Part shown: positions 24,679 to 33,434 of the stretch, piece after piece
How positions within the stretch are numbered: the first letter of the stretch is position 1
Layout of the letters: every line of letters starts with the position of its first letter
Source: CAXXOZ01 sp963676435
GTDB taxonomy: Bacteria > Bacillota > Clostridia > Lachnospirales > Lachnospiraceae
Assembly (NCBI GenBank): GCA_963676435.2
Contig: CAXXOZ010000009.1
Span: 62,001 to 126,000, forward strand
Direction: 5' to 3'
DNA length: 64,000 nucleotides
Program-made: the position numbers and the translations under genes
Notes under the pieces: generated by a model
Told to the model about the DNA's origin: nothing
The model's input: the letters and a program-made list of their open reading frames with translations, nothing else
Databases searched by the model: none

Positions 24679-25041
24679 TTATTTTGCTTCGTAAATCACA
24701 GTCCCCATATCAGATGATGCAGTTATTTTTCCATCACCTATAGTTATATTAAAAACTAAATCTCCGATATTACTATCTACTGATAGAACATCGTCTTCGT
24801 AGGTATAGCTTCCTTCTATTACAAAGTCGCTAACTGTACCGTCTTCTGAATAGAAATTTGCTATAAAACTACCGTCTTCCTTAACTTCCCAAACTTCAGT
24901 TACAGGTTCCCCTGGATCAAACTCCTGAACTTCTGTTGCTTCCCATTTTCCGACTATATCGTTTTTACTACCACAGCCTATAGTGAGAGTTAAAACTACT
25001 AGTAAAAGAATCATAGAAAATAAAACCTTAAATTTTTTCAT
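24679..25041 (-). CDS. Small lipoprotein with a lipocalin-like domain
   Basis: A 120-residue lipoprotein, start ATG after GGGAGGGAAT. The signal peptide is 'KFKVLFSMILLLVVLTLTI' with lipobox LTIGC (Cys near residue 23). The mature part, 'IVGKWEATEVQEF', 'VWEVKEDGSFIANFYSEDGTV', 'GSYTYEDDVLSVDS', has the repeated beta-hairpin pattern of small lipocalin-like domains. It is anchored on the outer face of the membrane. The function is unknown; it stands alone between the IS and the electron-transfer genes. Confidence 0.82.
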   Translation of the reverse strand: MKKFKVLFSMILLLVVLTLTIGCGSKNDIVGKWEATEVQEFDPGEPVTEVWEVKEDGSFIANFYSEDGTVSDFVIEGSYTYEDDVLSVDSNIGDLVFNITIGDGKITASSDMGTVIYEAK

Positions 25042-25086
25042 ATTCCCTCCCGATTTATAAAAAAATATTAAATGGTTACGAGTAAA

Positions 25087-25115
25087 AGTTTAGCGAAATA
25101 TCTTGTATAAGTCAA
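25087..25115 (-). promoter_or_regulatory. Promoter of the lipoprotein gene
   Basis: On the minus strand TTGACT (25110-25115), a 17-base spacer and TAAACT (25087-25092), about 45 bases before the start codon. Confidence 0.6.
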
Positions 25116-25221
25116 CTCGGAATATACCACAAAACATATTGTTATTATGCACGAAAAACAACGTTTGAAATAGTATGAATTAGGAAATATACACAAAGCG
25201 AATTGTTAAAAAAAAGACTAT

Positions 25222-25250
25222 TTGACATATATTTATAGGAATAGTATTAT
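25222..25250 (+). promoter_or_regulatory. Sigma-A promoter of the electron-transfer pair
   Basis: A consensus TTGACA at 25222-25227, a 17-base spacer and TATTAT at 25245-25250. Between it and the gene lies an 8-codon open frame (25297-25323, MKGNILWQ) with its own GAGAGG site. It overlaps the true start and could couple or limit translation. Confidence 0.78.
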
Positions 25251-25313
25251 AGTAATGTATGTTTTTTGTAGCATATAACAGAGAGGAAATACGATTATGA
25301 AAGGAAATATATT

Positions 25314-27440
25314 ATGGCAGTAATAACAATAGACGGCATAAAATTAGAAGTACCAGATAATAAAAATGTATTGGATGCCGCACTTGAAAATGGAATATAT
25401 ATTCCACATTTATGTCATCATCCAAATTTAAGCGAATTAGGTTCATGTCGCTTATGTATAGTAGAGTTAGAAGGGGAAGAAGAGGTAACAACTTCATGTA
25501 CCCTAAGAGCAAAAGATGGAATGGTTATTAAAACAAAGAGTGATAAAATTGATAATCTTCGATTGTTATCTATGGAACTTTTATTAGGAGGCCATCCAGA
25601 GGATTGTTCAACCTGTCCTAAGTATGGAAATTGTGAGCTACAAACTTTAATGCAGTACTTAGGAGCTAGTGCTTCTAGAGTAAGAATGAGAACAAAGGGA
25701 TTTAAAGTTGAAGATAGAAATCCATTGATTGATCATGACATGAATCGTTGTGTTCTTTGTGGAAGATGTGTTCGTGCATGTAATGAACTTAGAGGAGCAA
25801 AAATTTTACAATATAATAAAAATGAAACAGAAATCTATGTTGGTACATTACATGATAAATTATTAAAAGATGTAGATTGTCGTTTCTGTGGGGCATGTGC
25901 AGAAGTTTGTCCAACAGGTACTATAAGAGATAAAATAGATCAGGCAGCTGCAAACACAAAACGAGAAGATGTTATTGTACCTTGTAAAGCAGCTTGTCCA
26001 GCAGGAATAGATGTACCGAGATATGTAAGGCTTGCAAAAGAAGGAAAATATTCAGAGTCAGCGGGAGTTGTAAGGGAAAATGCACCTCTTCCAATGTGTC
26101 TTGGATATATATGTACACATGTTTGTGAAAACGATTGTAAGAGAGGCCAGGTAAATTCACCTATCTCTATAAGAAATATAAAAAGATATGCAGCTGAAAA
26201 TGATAAAGAACAAGTATGGAAAGCAAATTTAAAACAACTTCCTTCAACTGGTAAAAAAGTTGTAGTTGTAGGTGCTGGACCAGCGGGTCTTATTGCGGCA
26301 TACTACCTTAAAAAACAAGGACATGATGTTGTTATCAAAGAAGCTCTTCCGAAAGCTGGAGGTATGCTTCAATATGGAATACCTTCATATCGTATGCCAA
26401 GAGAAATAGTTGATGAAGAAGTAGCTATATTACAGGAATCAGGTTTTGAAATTGAATACAATACAAAAGTTGAAAGACCAGAAGAACTTATAAAAGAAGG
26501 TTTTGATGCGGTACTGGTTGCTATAGGAGCTCACGAAGGAGCATTATTACCGATTGAAGGACATACTTTAAATAATGTTTTACTAAATATTGACTTTTTA
26601 AGAAAAGCAAGTATGGGCGAAGACACTGGAATGGGTGAAAGAGTATTCGTTTACGGTGGAGGAAATGTTGCTTTTGACTGTGCTAGAACAGCTAAAAGAC
26701 TAGGAGCTAAAGAAGTTTATATGTCTTGTTTAGAGGCCGAAGAAGCTATACCAGGAGATAAACTTGAATTAGATGAAGCTAGAGAAGAGGGGATTAATGT
26801 ATACCCAGCTAACTCACTTGAAAGAATTATAGGAGATGATAAAGTTACAGGCGTTGAGCTTAAAAAAGTAACATCATTTACATTTGATGAAAATAGAAGA
26901 GCTATGATTGTTAAAGAAGAAGGCTCAGAAAATATTATAGATGTTGACACAGTTATTTTCTCTACTGGACAGCGTCCAACAATATGTGATGGAAATACTT
27001 GTATACCACTTGTTAGAGGATCATATATAGTTACTAAAGAAGGAAGTCTTGCTACTGATGTAGAAGGCGTATTTGGTGCAGGAGATGTTGTGTATGGAAC
27101 AAGCTCAGTAATTAAGGCGATTGCATCAGGTAGAGATGCAGCTAAAGAAATAGATATGTACCTTGGTGGAGATGGTGACATTTCTGAAGTTTTAGTTCCT
27201 AGAGAAACTGCAGATCCTTGTATTGGTTCGATTGAAAACTTTGGCTATCTTGAAAGAAAAGAACCCGAAGTTCTCTCAGCTGATTCTAGAAAAGATAACT
27301 TTAATCTTGTAGATCAAGGAATATGTGATGCTGAAATCTGTGATGAAACTACACGTTGTTTACAATGTGATTTAAGACTACAGATAGAGCGTCCTAGACT
27401 ATGGGGAGATTATTCTTCCGTCGACAAGGAGGGAAAATAA
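25314..27440 (+). CDS. NuoG/NfnB-like FAD-dependent iron-sulfur oxidoreductase
   Basis: A 708-residue multidomain electron-transfer protein, start ATG after AAAGGAAATA. Order: plant-type [2Fe-2S] domain (about 1-80, 'CHHPNLSELGSCRLCIVEL'), His-Cys3 cluster region ('HPEDCSTCPKYGNCEL'), two [4Fe-4S] sites ('CVLCGRCVRAC' and 'CRFCGACAEVCPTG'), then a GltD/NfnB-like flavoprotein (about 220-660). The flavoprotein has 'CKAACPAGIDVPRYV', FAD loop 'VVGAGPAGLIAAYYL' and a nucleotide site 'VYGGGNVAFDCARTAKRLGA'. A Cys-rich tail ('EICDETTRCLQCDLR') ends it. It probably passes electrons between NAD(P)H and ferredoxin-like carriers together with the next gene. The physiological partner is unknown; candidates are the corrinoid activase or the NADPH-using phloroglucinol reductase. 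Confidence 0.85.
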   Translation: MAVITIDGIKLEVPDNKNVLDAALENGIYIPHLCHHPNLSELGSCRLCIVELEGEEEVTTSCTLRAKDGMVIKTKSDKIDNLRLLSMELLLGGHPEDCSTCPKYGNCELQTLMQYLGASASRVRMRTKGFKVEDRNPLIDHDMNRCVLCGRCVRACNELRGAKILQYNKNETEIYVGTLHDKLLKDVDCRFCGACAEVCPTGTIRDKIDQAAANTKREDVIVPCKAACPAGIDVPRYVRLAKEGKYSESAGVVRENAPLPMCLGYICTHVCENDCKRGQVNSPISIRNIKRYAAENDKEQVWKANLKQLPSTGKKVVVVGAGPAGLIAAYYLKKQGHDVVIKEALPKAGGMLQYGIPSYRMPREIVDEEVAILQESGFEIEYNTKVERPEELIKEGFDAVLVAIGAHEGALLPIEGHTLNNVLLNIDFLRKASMGEDTGMGERVFVYGGGNVAFDCARTAKRLGAKEVYMSCLEAEEAIPGDKLELDEAREEGINVYPANSLERIIGDDKVTGVELKKVTSFTFDENRRAMIVKEEGSENIIDVDTVIFSTGQRPTICDGNTCIPLVRGSYIVTKEGSLATDVEGVFGAGDVVYGTSSVIKAIASGRDAAKEIDMYLGGDGDISEVLVPRETADPCIGSIENFGYLERKEPEVLSADSRKDNFNLVDQGICDAEICDETTRCLQCDLRLQIERPRLWGDYSSVDKEGK

Positions 27441-27441
27441 T

Positions 27442-28614
27442 ATGAGCATAGAGATTAAAGATTATGGTTTTAATGCAGGAGTAAAGGTATCTGAAATATT
27501 TGAAGCAGCTAAAGAAGAAGCAGCTATTCAGGGTAAAAAACTTAGAGTTGCTGCAGCTATAAATAATAATGATTATGAAGAGTTGTTATCTTCTTTAATA
27601 AAAAACGATACTAATACAGTTGTTAAAGGTATGGCTATTGCTGGAAAAGAATATAACGCTGAAGCAGGAATTGTTTATCTAAGAGCTGAGGATCAAGAAT
27701 TAGAAAAACAAATCATTGAAGCTGGAAAGTCTGAAGGACTTGAAGTAACTGTTGAAGTTATTGATATAGTTGACTTGCATGTAAAATCAACAGACGAGTA
27801 TGTGAACGCAGTTTGCCATTTTGAAACATATAATGCTATTGCTACAGGTAAAAATACTGTTTTAATATCAACAAATGTTAACGGTACAAAAAGTGACTTA
27901 AAAGAATATTCATTTGGAACTAAAGTTTCTGAGATTTTAAGTGATGTAGATCCAGACGAAGTAAAGATGATATATATAGGAACGAAATTATACGATAAAA
28001 GTGGAATGGATTTAGAAATTACTGAAGACTTCCAACCTTCAAATGGTGTAATTAGGGTTTTAGGAAAAGCTGTTTGCTCAGTAGATGAAGCGGTTAAAGA
28101 TTTAGCTGACCTTAGAAGCCATAGTTGTGGTAAATGTATGTTTTGTAGAGAAGGTGGAATTCAGATGCATTCCATCATGAAAGATTTTACTGCAGGAAAA
28201 GGAAAAGAAGCTGATTTTAATATTCTAAAAGAGATTAGTGAAGCTGAATCATATAGTACCCTTTGTAGCGTGGGTAAATCAGGTGGAGATAGTGTTCTTG
28301 GAATATTTGAATATTTTGGAGACGAAATTGAAGATCATGTTACTAAGAAAAAATGTAGTGCAGATGTATGTCAATCATTTATGAATATTTATATTGATCC
28401 AAATAAATGTACAGGCTGTGAAGAGTGTGTGGAAGTATGTCCAGTTGATTGTATAGAAGGTGATGATGGATACATTCATATGATAGATGAAATGGATTGT
28501 ACAAAATGTGGAAAATGTATAGAAGTTTGTGAAGATGATGCTATTAAAAAAGCAACAGGTAGATTACCTAAGCTTCCAAAGAAACTTACAAAAGTAGGAA
28601 AATTTAAAAGATAA
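27442..28614 (+). CDS. NuoF-like iron-sulfur protein lacking the FMN/NADH domain
   Basis: A 390-residue protein starting one base after the previous stop, after AAGGAGGG. Residues about 60-110 echo NuoF ('VKGMAIAGKEYNAEAGIVYLRAE'), but the upstream glycine-rich FMN/NADH site and the GAGAYICGEETAL-type segment are missing. About 150-215 is SLBB-like. Then comes the intact NuoF cluster motif 'SCGKCMFCREGG' with 'TLCSVGKSG', and two C-terminal [4Fe-4S] sites ('CTGCEECVEVCPVDC' and 'CTKCGKCIEVCEDD'). It looks like an electron-wire subunit derived from HydB/NuoF that relies on the partner protein's flavin. Confidence 0.8.
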   Translation: MSIEIKDYGFNAGVKVSEIFEAAKEEAAIQGKKLRVAAAINNNDYEELLSSLIKNDTNTVVKGMAIAGKEYNAEAGIVYLRAEDQELEKQIIEAGKSEGLEVTVEVIDIVDLHVKSTDEYVNAVCHFETYNAIATGKNTVLISTNVNGTKSDLKEYSFGTKVSEILSDVDPDEVKMIYIGTKLYDKSGMDLEITEDFQPSNGVIRVLGKAVCSVDEAVKDLADLRSHSCGKCMFCREGGIQMHSIMKDFTAGKGKEADFNILKEISEAESYSTLCSVGKSGGDSVLGIFEYFGDEIEDHVTKKKCSADVCQSFMNIYIDPNKCTGCEECVEVCPVDCIEGDDGYIHMIDEMDCTKCGKCIEVCEDDAIKKATGRLPKLPKKLTKVGKFKR

Positions 28615-28625
28615 ATCAAAATTAT

Positions 28626-28652
28626 AAAAACCCGCTTATGCGGGTTTTTGCT
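28626..28652. terminator. Bidirectional terminator
   Basis: AAAAACCCGC (28626-28635) pairs perfectly with GCGGGTTTTT (28640-28649) around TTAT. It sits between the NuoF-like gene and the facing tetR gene and serves both. Confidence 0.9.
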
Positions 28653-28653
28653 T

Positions 28654-29256
28654 TTATACATATTCTTTAAAAGTTTGAAATATTCCAACTCTCATATTGT
28701 AGTCCATAAGTTTGGTGAAGTCGTTTATAGTAATATTGTGTTGATGGTCAAACCACCATTTAACACTCATCATAAGGTTCGTAGGAAAGATTCTTGAAAA
28801 TAATGTTGCATACATTTCTTTCTCGGGATTATCTGAAATTTTTTCCTGCATTTGAGTTAAAATATTTTCTTGAATAATATCGATCATTTCTACATAAATA
28901 TTTCTGTCCATATCTGCGTTCCAAAGAGTCATATATTTATCTTTATTGGTTGTAAGAAACGTAATGATCTGTTGGAAATTATTACTATATTTCTTTTCGT
29001 TTATAGTTTCAGGTGATGCCTTAACAAAAGATGCATCCATACAATTTTTAAATTCGTTAAGTACATCTTCAGTATACTTATTCAGAAGATCATATTTGTC
29101 GGAATAGTATTTATAAAAAGTAGATCTATTAATTCTAGCCTCTTTACAGAGTGTGTCTACTGTTATTTTTGAAAGGGAATATTCTTTTAAGTTCTTTAAT
29201 AGAGAATATTCGATTGCTTCTAATGTTTTAATTACTCTTAAATCATCTTTGCTCAT
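28654..29256 (-). CDS. TetR/AcrR family transcriptional regulator
   Basis: A 200-residue regulator, start ATG after GGGGGAAATA. The N-terminal helix-turn-helix is clear ('KITVDTLCKEARINRSTFYKYYSDKYDLLNKY', residues about 30-62). The rest is a helical ligand-binding domain with Trp- and Met-rich stretches ('NLMMSVKWWFDHQHN'). It was divergent from the corrinoid-activase gene before the IS insertion between them, so that gene set and the converging electron-transfer pair are its likely targets. The ligand is unknown; an aromatic methyl ether is a reasonable guess given the context. Confidence 0.88.
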   Translation of the reverse strand: MSKDDLRVIKTLEAIEYSLLKNLKEYSLSKITVDTLCKEARINRSTFYKYYSDKYDLLNKYTEDVLNEFKNCMDASFVKASPETINEKKYSNNFQQIITFLTTNKDKYMTLWNADMDRNIYVEMIDIIQENILTQMQEKISDNPEKEMYATLFSRIFPTNLMMSVKWWFDHQHNITINDFTKLMDYNMRVGIFQTFKEYV

Positions 29257-29304
29257 TATTTCCCCCGAAATAGGTAAAATTAAATTTGTTAAAGTCTCTT
29301 AAAA

Positions 29305-29347
29305 ACTCTAACAGAGTCATTATAACATATCTTGCATTTACTTTAAA
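29305..29347 (-). promoter_or_regulatory. tetR promoter with a nearby inverted repeat
   Basis: On the minus strand TTTAAA (29342-29347), a 17-base spacer and TATAAT (29319-29324). Just downstream ACTCT/AGAGT around AAC (29305-29317) forms a perfect small inverted repeat, a plausible autoregulatory operator. The IS left end is only 13 bases upstream of the -35. Confidence 0.55.
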
Positions 29348-29350
29348 TAC

Positions 29351-29359
29351 AAAATTAAT
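29351..29359 (+). repeat. 9-bp target-site duplication, left copy
   Basis: AAAATTAAT directly before the left inverted repeat; the identical right copy is at 30950-30958. Confidence 0.88.
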
Positions 29360-30949
29360 CTTGAGTTTCCGTGTTTTTATCCACAGAGCTCCGATTCCAT
29401 CATATTCGTTATAAACAACTTTATGAAAATGTCCAAAACATAAGGAATCTCATTCCTTTTTGATGTAAAATTAAGCTACCAAACAAAAAAGTTACTAAAC
29501 AAAAAGAAAGGGATCCCTTATGGCTAATTTTACATCAAATACTTATACTTTGAAACGAAAAATTTTAACTTTTACAAACAAAATTTCAAAACAGCTTCCT
29601 AAACCTGATAAAAAGTTTACTGCCGATATCACTTATGGCATGTTGGCTTCAGGCAGTTGTCTTTTAACAGATGTTTCTGACCAACTTCATGAATCAACAA
29701 AAAAGATTAACACGGTGGATCGTCTATCTCATCATCTTGAAAATGGAACGCCTCTTAAATCGGCTGCTTCTTACTTGCGGACAATTAAAAAATGGGTGCC
29801 TGATGAACCTGTTATCTACATTGATGATAGTGATGTTATTAAACCTAGTGGTCACAAATTCGAAGCTCTTGGTATTGTTAGAGATGGTTCTGCAAGTACA
29901 TCAACTAAAAACATTTATAAAAAAGGCTATCATGTAACCGAGGCCTGTGTCCTTACTACCAGCAATCATCCAGTTAGCATATTTTCTCGTATTCATTCTT
30001 CTTCCGAAAAAAATTACAAATCAGCAAACACTATAACTTTTCATGCAATGGAACAAGGTGCTTCCATTTTTGGCAAAGCCACATTTGCTATGGATCGTGG
30101 CTATGACGACAACAAGATGTTTCTTAAATTAGATGAACTAAAACAAGATTATGTTATTCGTCTCAAGTCTAACAGAAAACTTCTTTATCACAATAAATGG
30201 ACAACAGCAACAGAACTTAGAAATCGTCGTAAAGGCAAGGTGAAAACTAATGTTTTCTATAAAGGCAAAGACCATGAAGCTTATCTTTCGCATATTAAAG
30301 TACAAATCACTGCTTCCAGAAAAGATATATATCTTATTCTGGTGTATGGTATTACTGAACATCCAATGATGCTTGCTACTAACAAAGAAATAAAGTCTAA
30401 AGATGATGTGATAAAAGTAGCAAGAACTTATTTTTCACGCTGGAAAATCGAAGAATATTTCCGCTGTAAAAAGCAAATGTTCCAGTTTGAAAACTTTCGT
30501 GTGCGTAAGCTGAAAGCCATTAACGCACTTAACTTTTATATCTCCTTATGTATGGCATTTCTTGCAATGATTTCTATGGAATCAGAAACAAATGCTCTTA
30601 AGGTACAGATTATAAAAACAGCAGATCCAATCAAGCAAAAAGTGTTTTTCTGCTATTATCGATTAGCAAAAGGAATCACTGGCATACTTTCATATGCAAA
30701 AATAGGTGTCCGGCTTTGGTTTCGAACGAAACGTCCGAAGTACTATCAACTTAGCCTAAAGTTAGTTGCATAAACATACTTGTGCCCTTTGGGTATAAAG
30801 AATATTTCTTTAAAAAGTCCGGTTAATAATGGGGCTTATTCAATTACTTCTACTCGGTTGTGCTGTCATTCGATATCTTCAAAAATCAGCTGGATTGACA
30901 CTTTGAGAAGATATATTCATTCTAGAATTACATTTCACGGAAACTCAAG
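29360..30949 (+). mobile_element. IS4-superfamily insertion sequence, complete
   Basis: The element is 1590 bp with perfect 14-bp terminal inverted repeats CTTGAGTTTCCGTG (29360-29373 and, inverted, 30936-30949). It is flanked by an exact 9-bp direct duplication AAAATTAAT (29351-29359 and 30950-30958). It lies between tetR and the corrinoid-activase gene. About 160 bases follow the transposase stop before the right end, with no further gene. Confidence 0.92.
29520..30773 (+). CDS. IS4-family DDE transposase
   Basis: A 417-residue intact transposase, start ATG at 29520 after AAAGGGAT. The first DDE Asp is in 'VIYIDDSDVIKP', the second in 'ATFAMDRGYDDNKMFLKL', and the Glu in the IS4 Y-R-E signature 'YFSRWKIEEYFRCKKQMFQFENFRVR'. 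The coding frame is unbroken, so the element may still move. Just upstream, AAGGAAT and ATTCCTT around CTC (about 29441-29459) can form a hairpin ahead of the gene. Confidence 0.92.
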   Translation: MANFTSNTYTLKRKILTFTNKISKQLPKPDKKFTADITYGMLASGSCLLTDVSDQLHESTKKINTVDRLSHHLENGTPLKSAASYLRTIKKWVPDEPVIYIDDSDVIKPSGHKFEALGIVRDGSASTSTKNIYKKGYHVTEACVLTTSNHPVSIFSRIHSSSEKNYKSANTITFHAMEQGASIFGKATFAMDRGYDDNKMFLKLDELKQDYVIRLKSNRKLLYHNKWTTATELRNRRKGKVKTNVFYKGKDHEAYLSHIKVQITASRKDIYLILVYGITEHPMMLATNKEIKSKDDVIKVARTYFSRWKIEEYFRCKKQMFQFENFRVRKLKAINALNFYISLCMAFLAMISMESETNALKVQIIKTADPIKQKVFFCYYRLAKGITGILSYAKIGVRLWFRTKRPKYYQLSLKLVA

Positions 30950-31050
30950 AAAATTAATTTATGTAGTTTTTGAAAAAAATCTTGCATAATATTTTTTGAT
31001 ATGACAAAATATAAAATAGCCGTAAATAAAATATAAAAAGGAAGTTTGCT

Positions 31051-32790
31051 ATGAAAAAATATAACATTTTAATTAAACCAATGGATATTAACGTTGAAGT
31101 AGAGAAGGGAACGACTCTTTTAGATGCTCAAATTATGGCTGGTTTAAAGCCAGATGCACCATGCGGTGGTAATGGGACTTGTGGTAAATGTCTTGTTGAA
31201 ATCATTACAGAGGATGGGATAAAAGTCGAAAAAGCATGCCAGATTGAAGTTGAAGAAGATATGGTTATTAGAGCTAAAGTAAAAGGTGGCGAACATCAAT
31301 TATTGATGCAAGGTTCAGAAAGAGAAATAGTTTTAGAACCGCCTATTACAAGACAAATTGTAAATGTAGACAATCCAACCATTGATAATATAACATCTGA
31401 ATGGGATAGGATTAGATTGGCTCTTGGAGATAAATTAGGTATAGATGAAAAAAATGTTGTTACTGAATTATCATTATTTGATTCAATATATGACAATTTA
31501 AATGAAAATGATTATGTACTAAGATGTATCATGTTTGATAATGAGATTATTGATGTTTTTGAAGATGAGGGAGAAGCATATTCTGTGGCTGTTGATATAG
31601 GGACCACTTCAGTAGTTTGTTATCTCTTAGAAGCAGAAACAGGTAAAGAGATAGCAGTAAAAAGCACGCTAAATCCTCAATCACAATATGGTGCTGATGT
31701 TATTCAAAGACTTAATTATGCTATTGAAAATGGTGTTGAGGCATTGAGTAGTTCAATAAGAAGAGCTCTAAATGAACTAATTAGTGAAGCTGCAAAGCAG
31801 GCAGGAATAAATAAAGAAAAAATATATTTAGTTTCAATTGTTGGAAACACATGTATGCATCATTTGTTTTTGGGAATAACACCTAAACCCCTAGGGAAAG
31901 CGCCATATAATCCTATGTTGGATGAAGAGGTTGTTATTAAAGCGAAAGAATATGATATAGACATCAATAAAAGAGGGAAGATTTTAGTGCTTCCTAATAT
32001 AGCGGGATTTGTAGGTGCTGATACAATGGGAGTTGTTTTGGCAACTGAATTTGAAAAATTGGAACAACTAACATTGGCTATTGATATAGGTACAAATGGT
32101 GAAATGGTTATGGGGAATAAGGATAAAATGATTTCTTGTTCAACTGCAGCTGGGCCAGCATTTGAAGGTGCAAAAATAACCTGCGGTATGAGAGGTAAAG
32201 AGGGTGCTATAGAGAGAGCTAAGTTTGTCGATGGGATTTTAAAATATGAAGTCATTGGAAATGTGGAAGCAGTTGGAATCTGTGGTTCAGGTCTTTTAGA
32301 TATTATTGCGGCTTTTGTTGAGGAAGGTGTAGTTGATGAAACTGGAAGATTTGATTTAGAAAATTCCTCATGTGAAAATTGTATAATAGAAATAGAAGGT
32401 AAAAAAGCGTTTAGAATAAGTGAAAAAGTTTTTGTGACACAAGGAGACATAAGAGAAGTTCAGCTTGCGAAGTCAGCAATTGCAGCAGGAATTGGCCTTA
32501 TGGCAGAAAAAATAGGAATCGAGATTGATGATATTGAAAAAGTTATGATAGCGGGAGCTTTTGGGAACTATATGTCTCCTCATAGTGCGTGTGTTTTAGG
32601 AATGATCCCACCTCAACTTGAGAAAAAAGTTGTTCCGATTGGAAATGCAGCAGGTGAAGGAGCGAAAATCGCAGCACTAAATTTAAAGGAATTTTATAAA
32701 GCTGGTAGGGTTGCAGAGAAGATAGAATTCCTTGAATTAGCTGTAAATCCAAAATTCCAAGAGTATTTCGTGGACAATTTGGGTTTCTAA
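31051..32790 (+). CDS. Corrinoid reductive activase (RACE/RamA-like, [2Fe-2S] + ASKHA)
   Basis: A 579-residue protein, start ATG after AAAAAGGAAG. The N-terminal ferredoxin domain has Cys38, Cys44 and Cys47 ('CGGNGTCGKC') and Cys63. A linker leads to the DUF4445 ASKHA ATPase with 'SVAVDIGTTSVVCYLLE', 'ALAIDIGTNGEM'-type and 'ICGSGLLDIIAA' phosphate loops and 'IAGAFGNYM'. Such proteins use ATP to push an electron onto an inactive Co(II) corrinoid protein. Its target is presumably the corrinoid protein three genes on. Its upstream region has been split from tetR by the IS. Confidence 0.92.
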   Translation: MKKYNILIKPMDINVEVEKGTTLLDAQIMAGLKPDAPCGGNGTCGKCLVEIITEDGIKVEKACQIEVEEDMVIRAKVKGGEHQLLMQGSEREIVLEPPITRQIVNVDNPTIDNITSEWDRIRLALGDKLGIDEKNVVTELSLFDSIYDNLNENDYVLRCIMFDNEIIDVFEDEGEAYSVAVDIGTTSVVCYLLEAETGKEIAVKSTLNPQSQYGADVIQRLNYAIENGVEALSSSIRRALNELISEAAKQAGINKEKIYLVSIVGNTCMHHLFLGITPKPLGKAPYNPMLDEEVVIKAKEYDIDINKRGKILVLPNIAGFVGADTMGVVLATEFEKLEQLTLAIDIGTNGEMVMGNKDKMISCSTAAGPAFEGAKITCGMRGKEGAIERAKFVDGILKYEVIGNVEAVGICGSGLLDIIAAFVEEGVVDETGRFDLENSSCENCIIEIEGKKAFRISEKVFVTQGDIREVQLAKSAIAAGIGLMAEKIGIEIDDIEKVMIAGAFGNYMSPHSACVLGMIPPQLEKKVVPIGNAAGEGAKIAALNLKEFYKAGRVAEKIEFLELAVNPKFQEYFVDNLGF

Positions 32791-32839
32791 CACAATCAAA
32801 GTTCGTATATTTTTTATAATAATCGAAAGGATTTTATAG

Positions 32840-33385
32840 ATGAAAAAAGAAATTGAATGTATTATGAGAGAGGCTGAGGAGTTTGGATTTTCAGCAGTAG
32901 GAGAATTAGATTTCTCTACAATTAAGTTAATGCCTGAAGTTAGAGACATGTGTGCGGCTAACACATGTGGGATGTATGGCAAAAATTGGTCATGTCCACC
33001 TGGGTGTGGAGACTTAGATGAATGTAAAGAAGAAGTAGATAAATATAAATATGGAATCATAGTTCAAACAGTTGGTGATGTAGAGGATTCACTAGATTTT
33101 GAAGGTATGATGGAAGTTCAGGAAGAGCACAACAAAAAGTTCGAGGAGTTTGCAGAAATATTAAGAAAAAAATATAAAAGTATTTTGTGTCTGGGAACAG
33201 GCACATGTACAATCTGTAAGGAATGTACTTATCCTGATACTCCTTGCAGATTTCCCGAAAAGCAGATTTCATCAATGGAATCTTATGGAATGCTAGTTAG
33301 CGAAGTCTGTAAGGATAACAAAATGAATTATTATTATGGGAATGATAAAATTTGTTATACGGCTTGTTACCTTATAGAGTTCTAA
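32840..33385 (+). CDS. DUF2284 metal-binding protein
   Basis: A 181-residue Cys-rich protein, start ATG after CGAAAGGA. Cys clusters are 'DMCAANTCGMYGKNWSCPPGCGDLDEC' (near residues 37-63) and 'CLGTGTCTICKECTYPDTPCRFPEK' (near 116-140), then 'SEVCKDNKM' and 'ICYTACYLIEF'. The pattern suggests iron-sulfur or other metal binding. The family has no settled function but is frequent beside corrinoid methyltransferase genes. Here it sits between the activase and the methyltransferase, so a role in corrinoid handling or activation is inferred. Confidence 0.85.
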   Translation: MKKEIECIMREAEEFGFSAVGELDFSTIKLMPEVRDMCAANTCGMYGKNWSCPPGCGDLDECKEEVDKYKYGIIVQTVGDVEDSLDFEGMMEVQEEHNKKFEEFAEILRKKYKSILCLGTGTCTICKECTYPDTPCRFPEKQISSMESYGMLVSEVCKDNKMNYYYGNDKICYTACYLIEF

Positions 33386-33434
33386 TATACTAAGTAAAAT
33401 TTATTCATATGTTTAGTTAGGAGGACTTTTCAAA

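Noticed and set aside
30780..30989. A 69-codon open frame after the IS4-type transposase.
   Set aside because: It starts inside the IS and runs across its right inverted repeat, has no ribosome site and no recognisable product.
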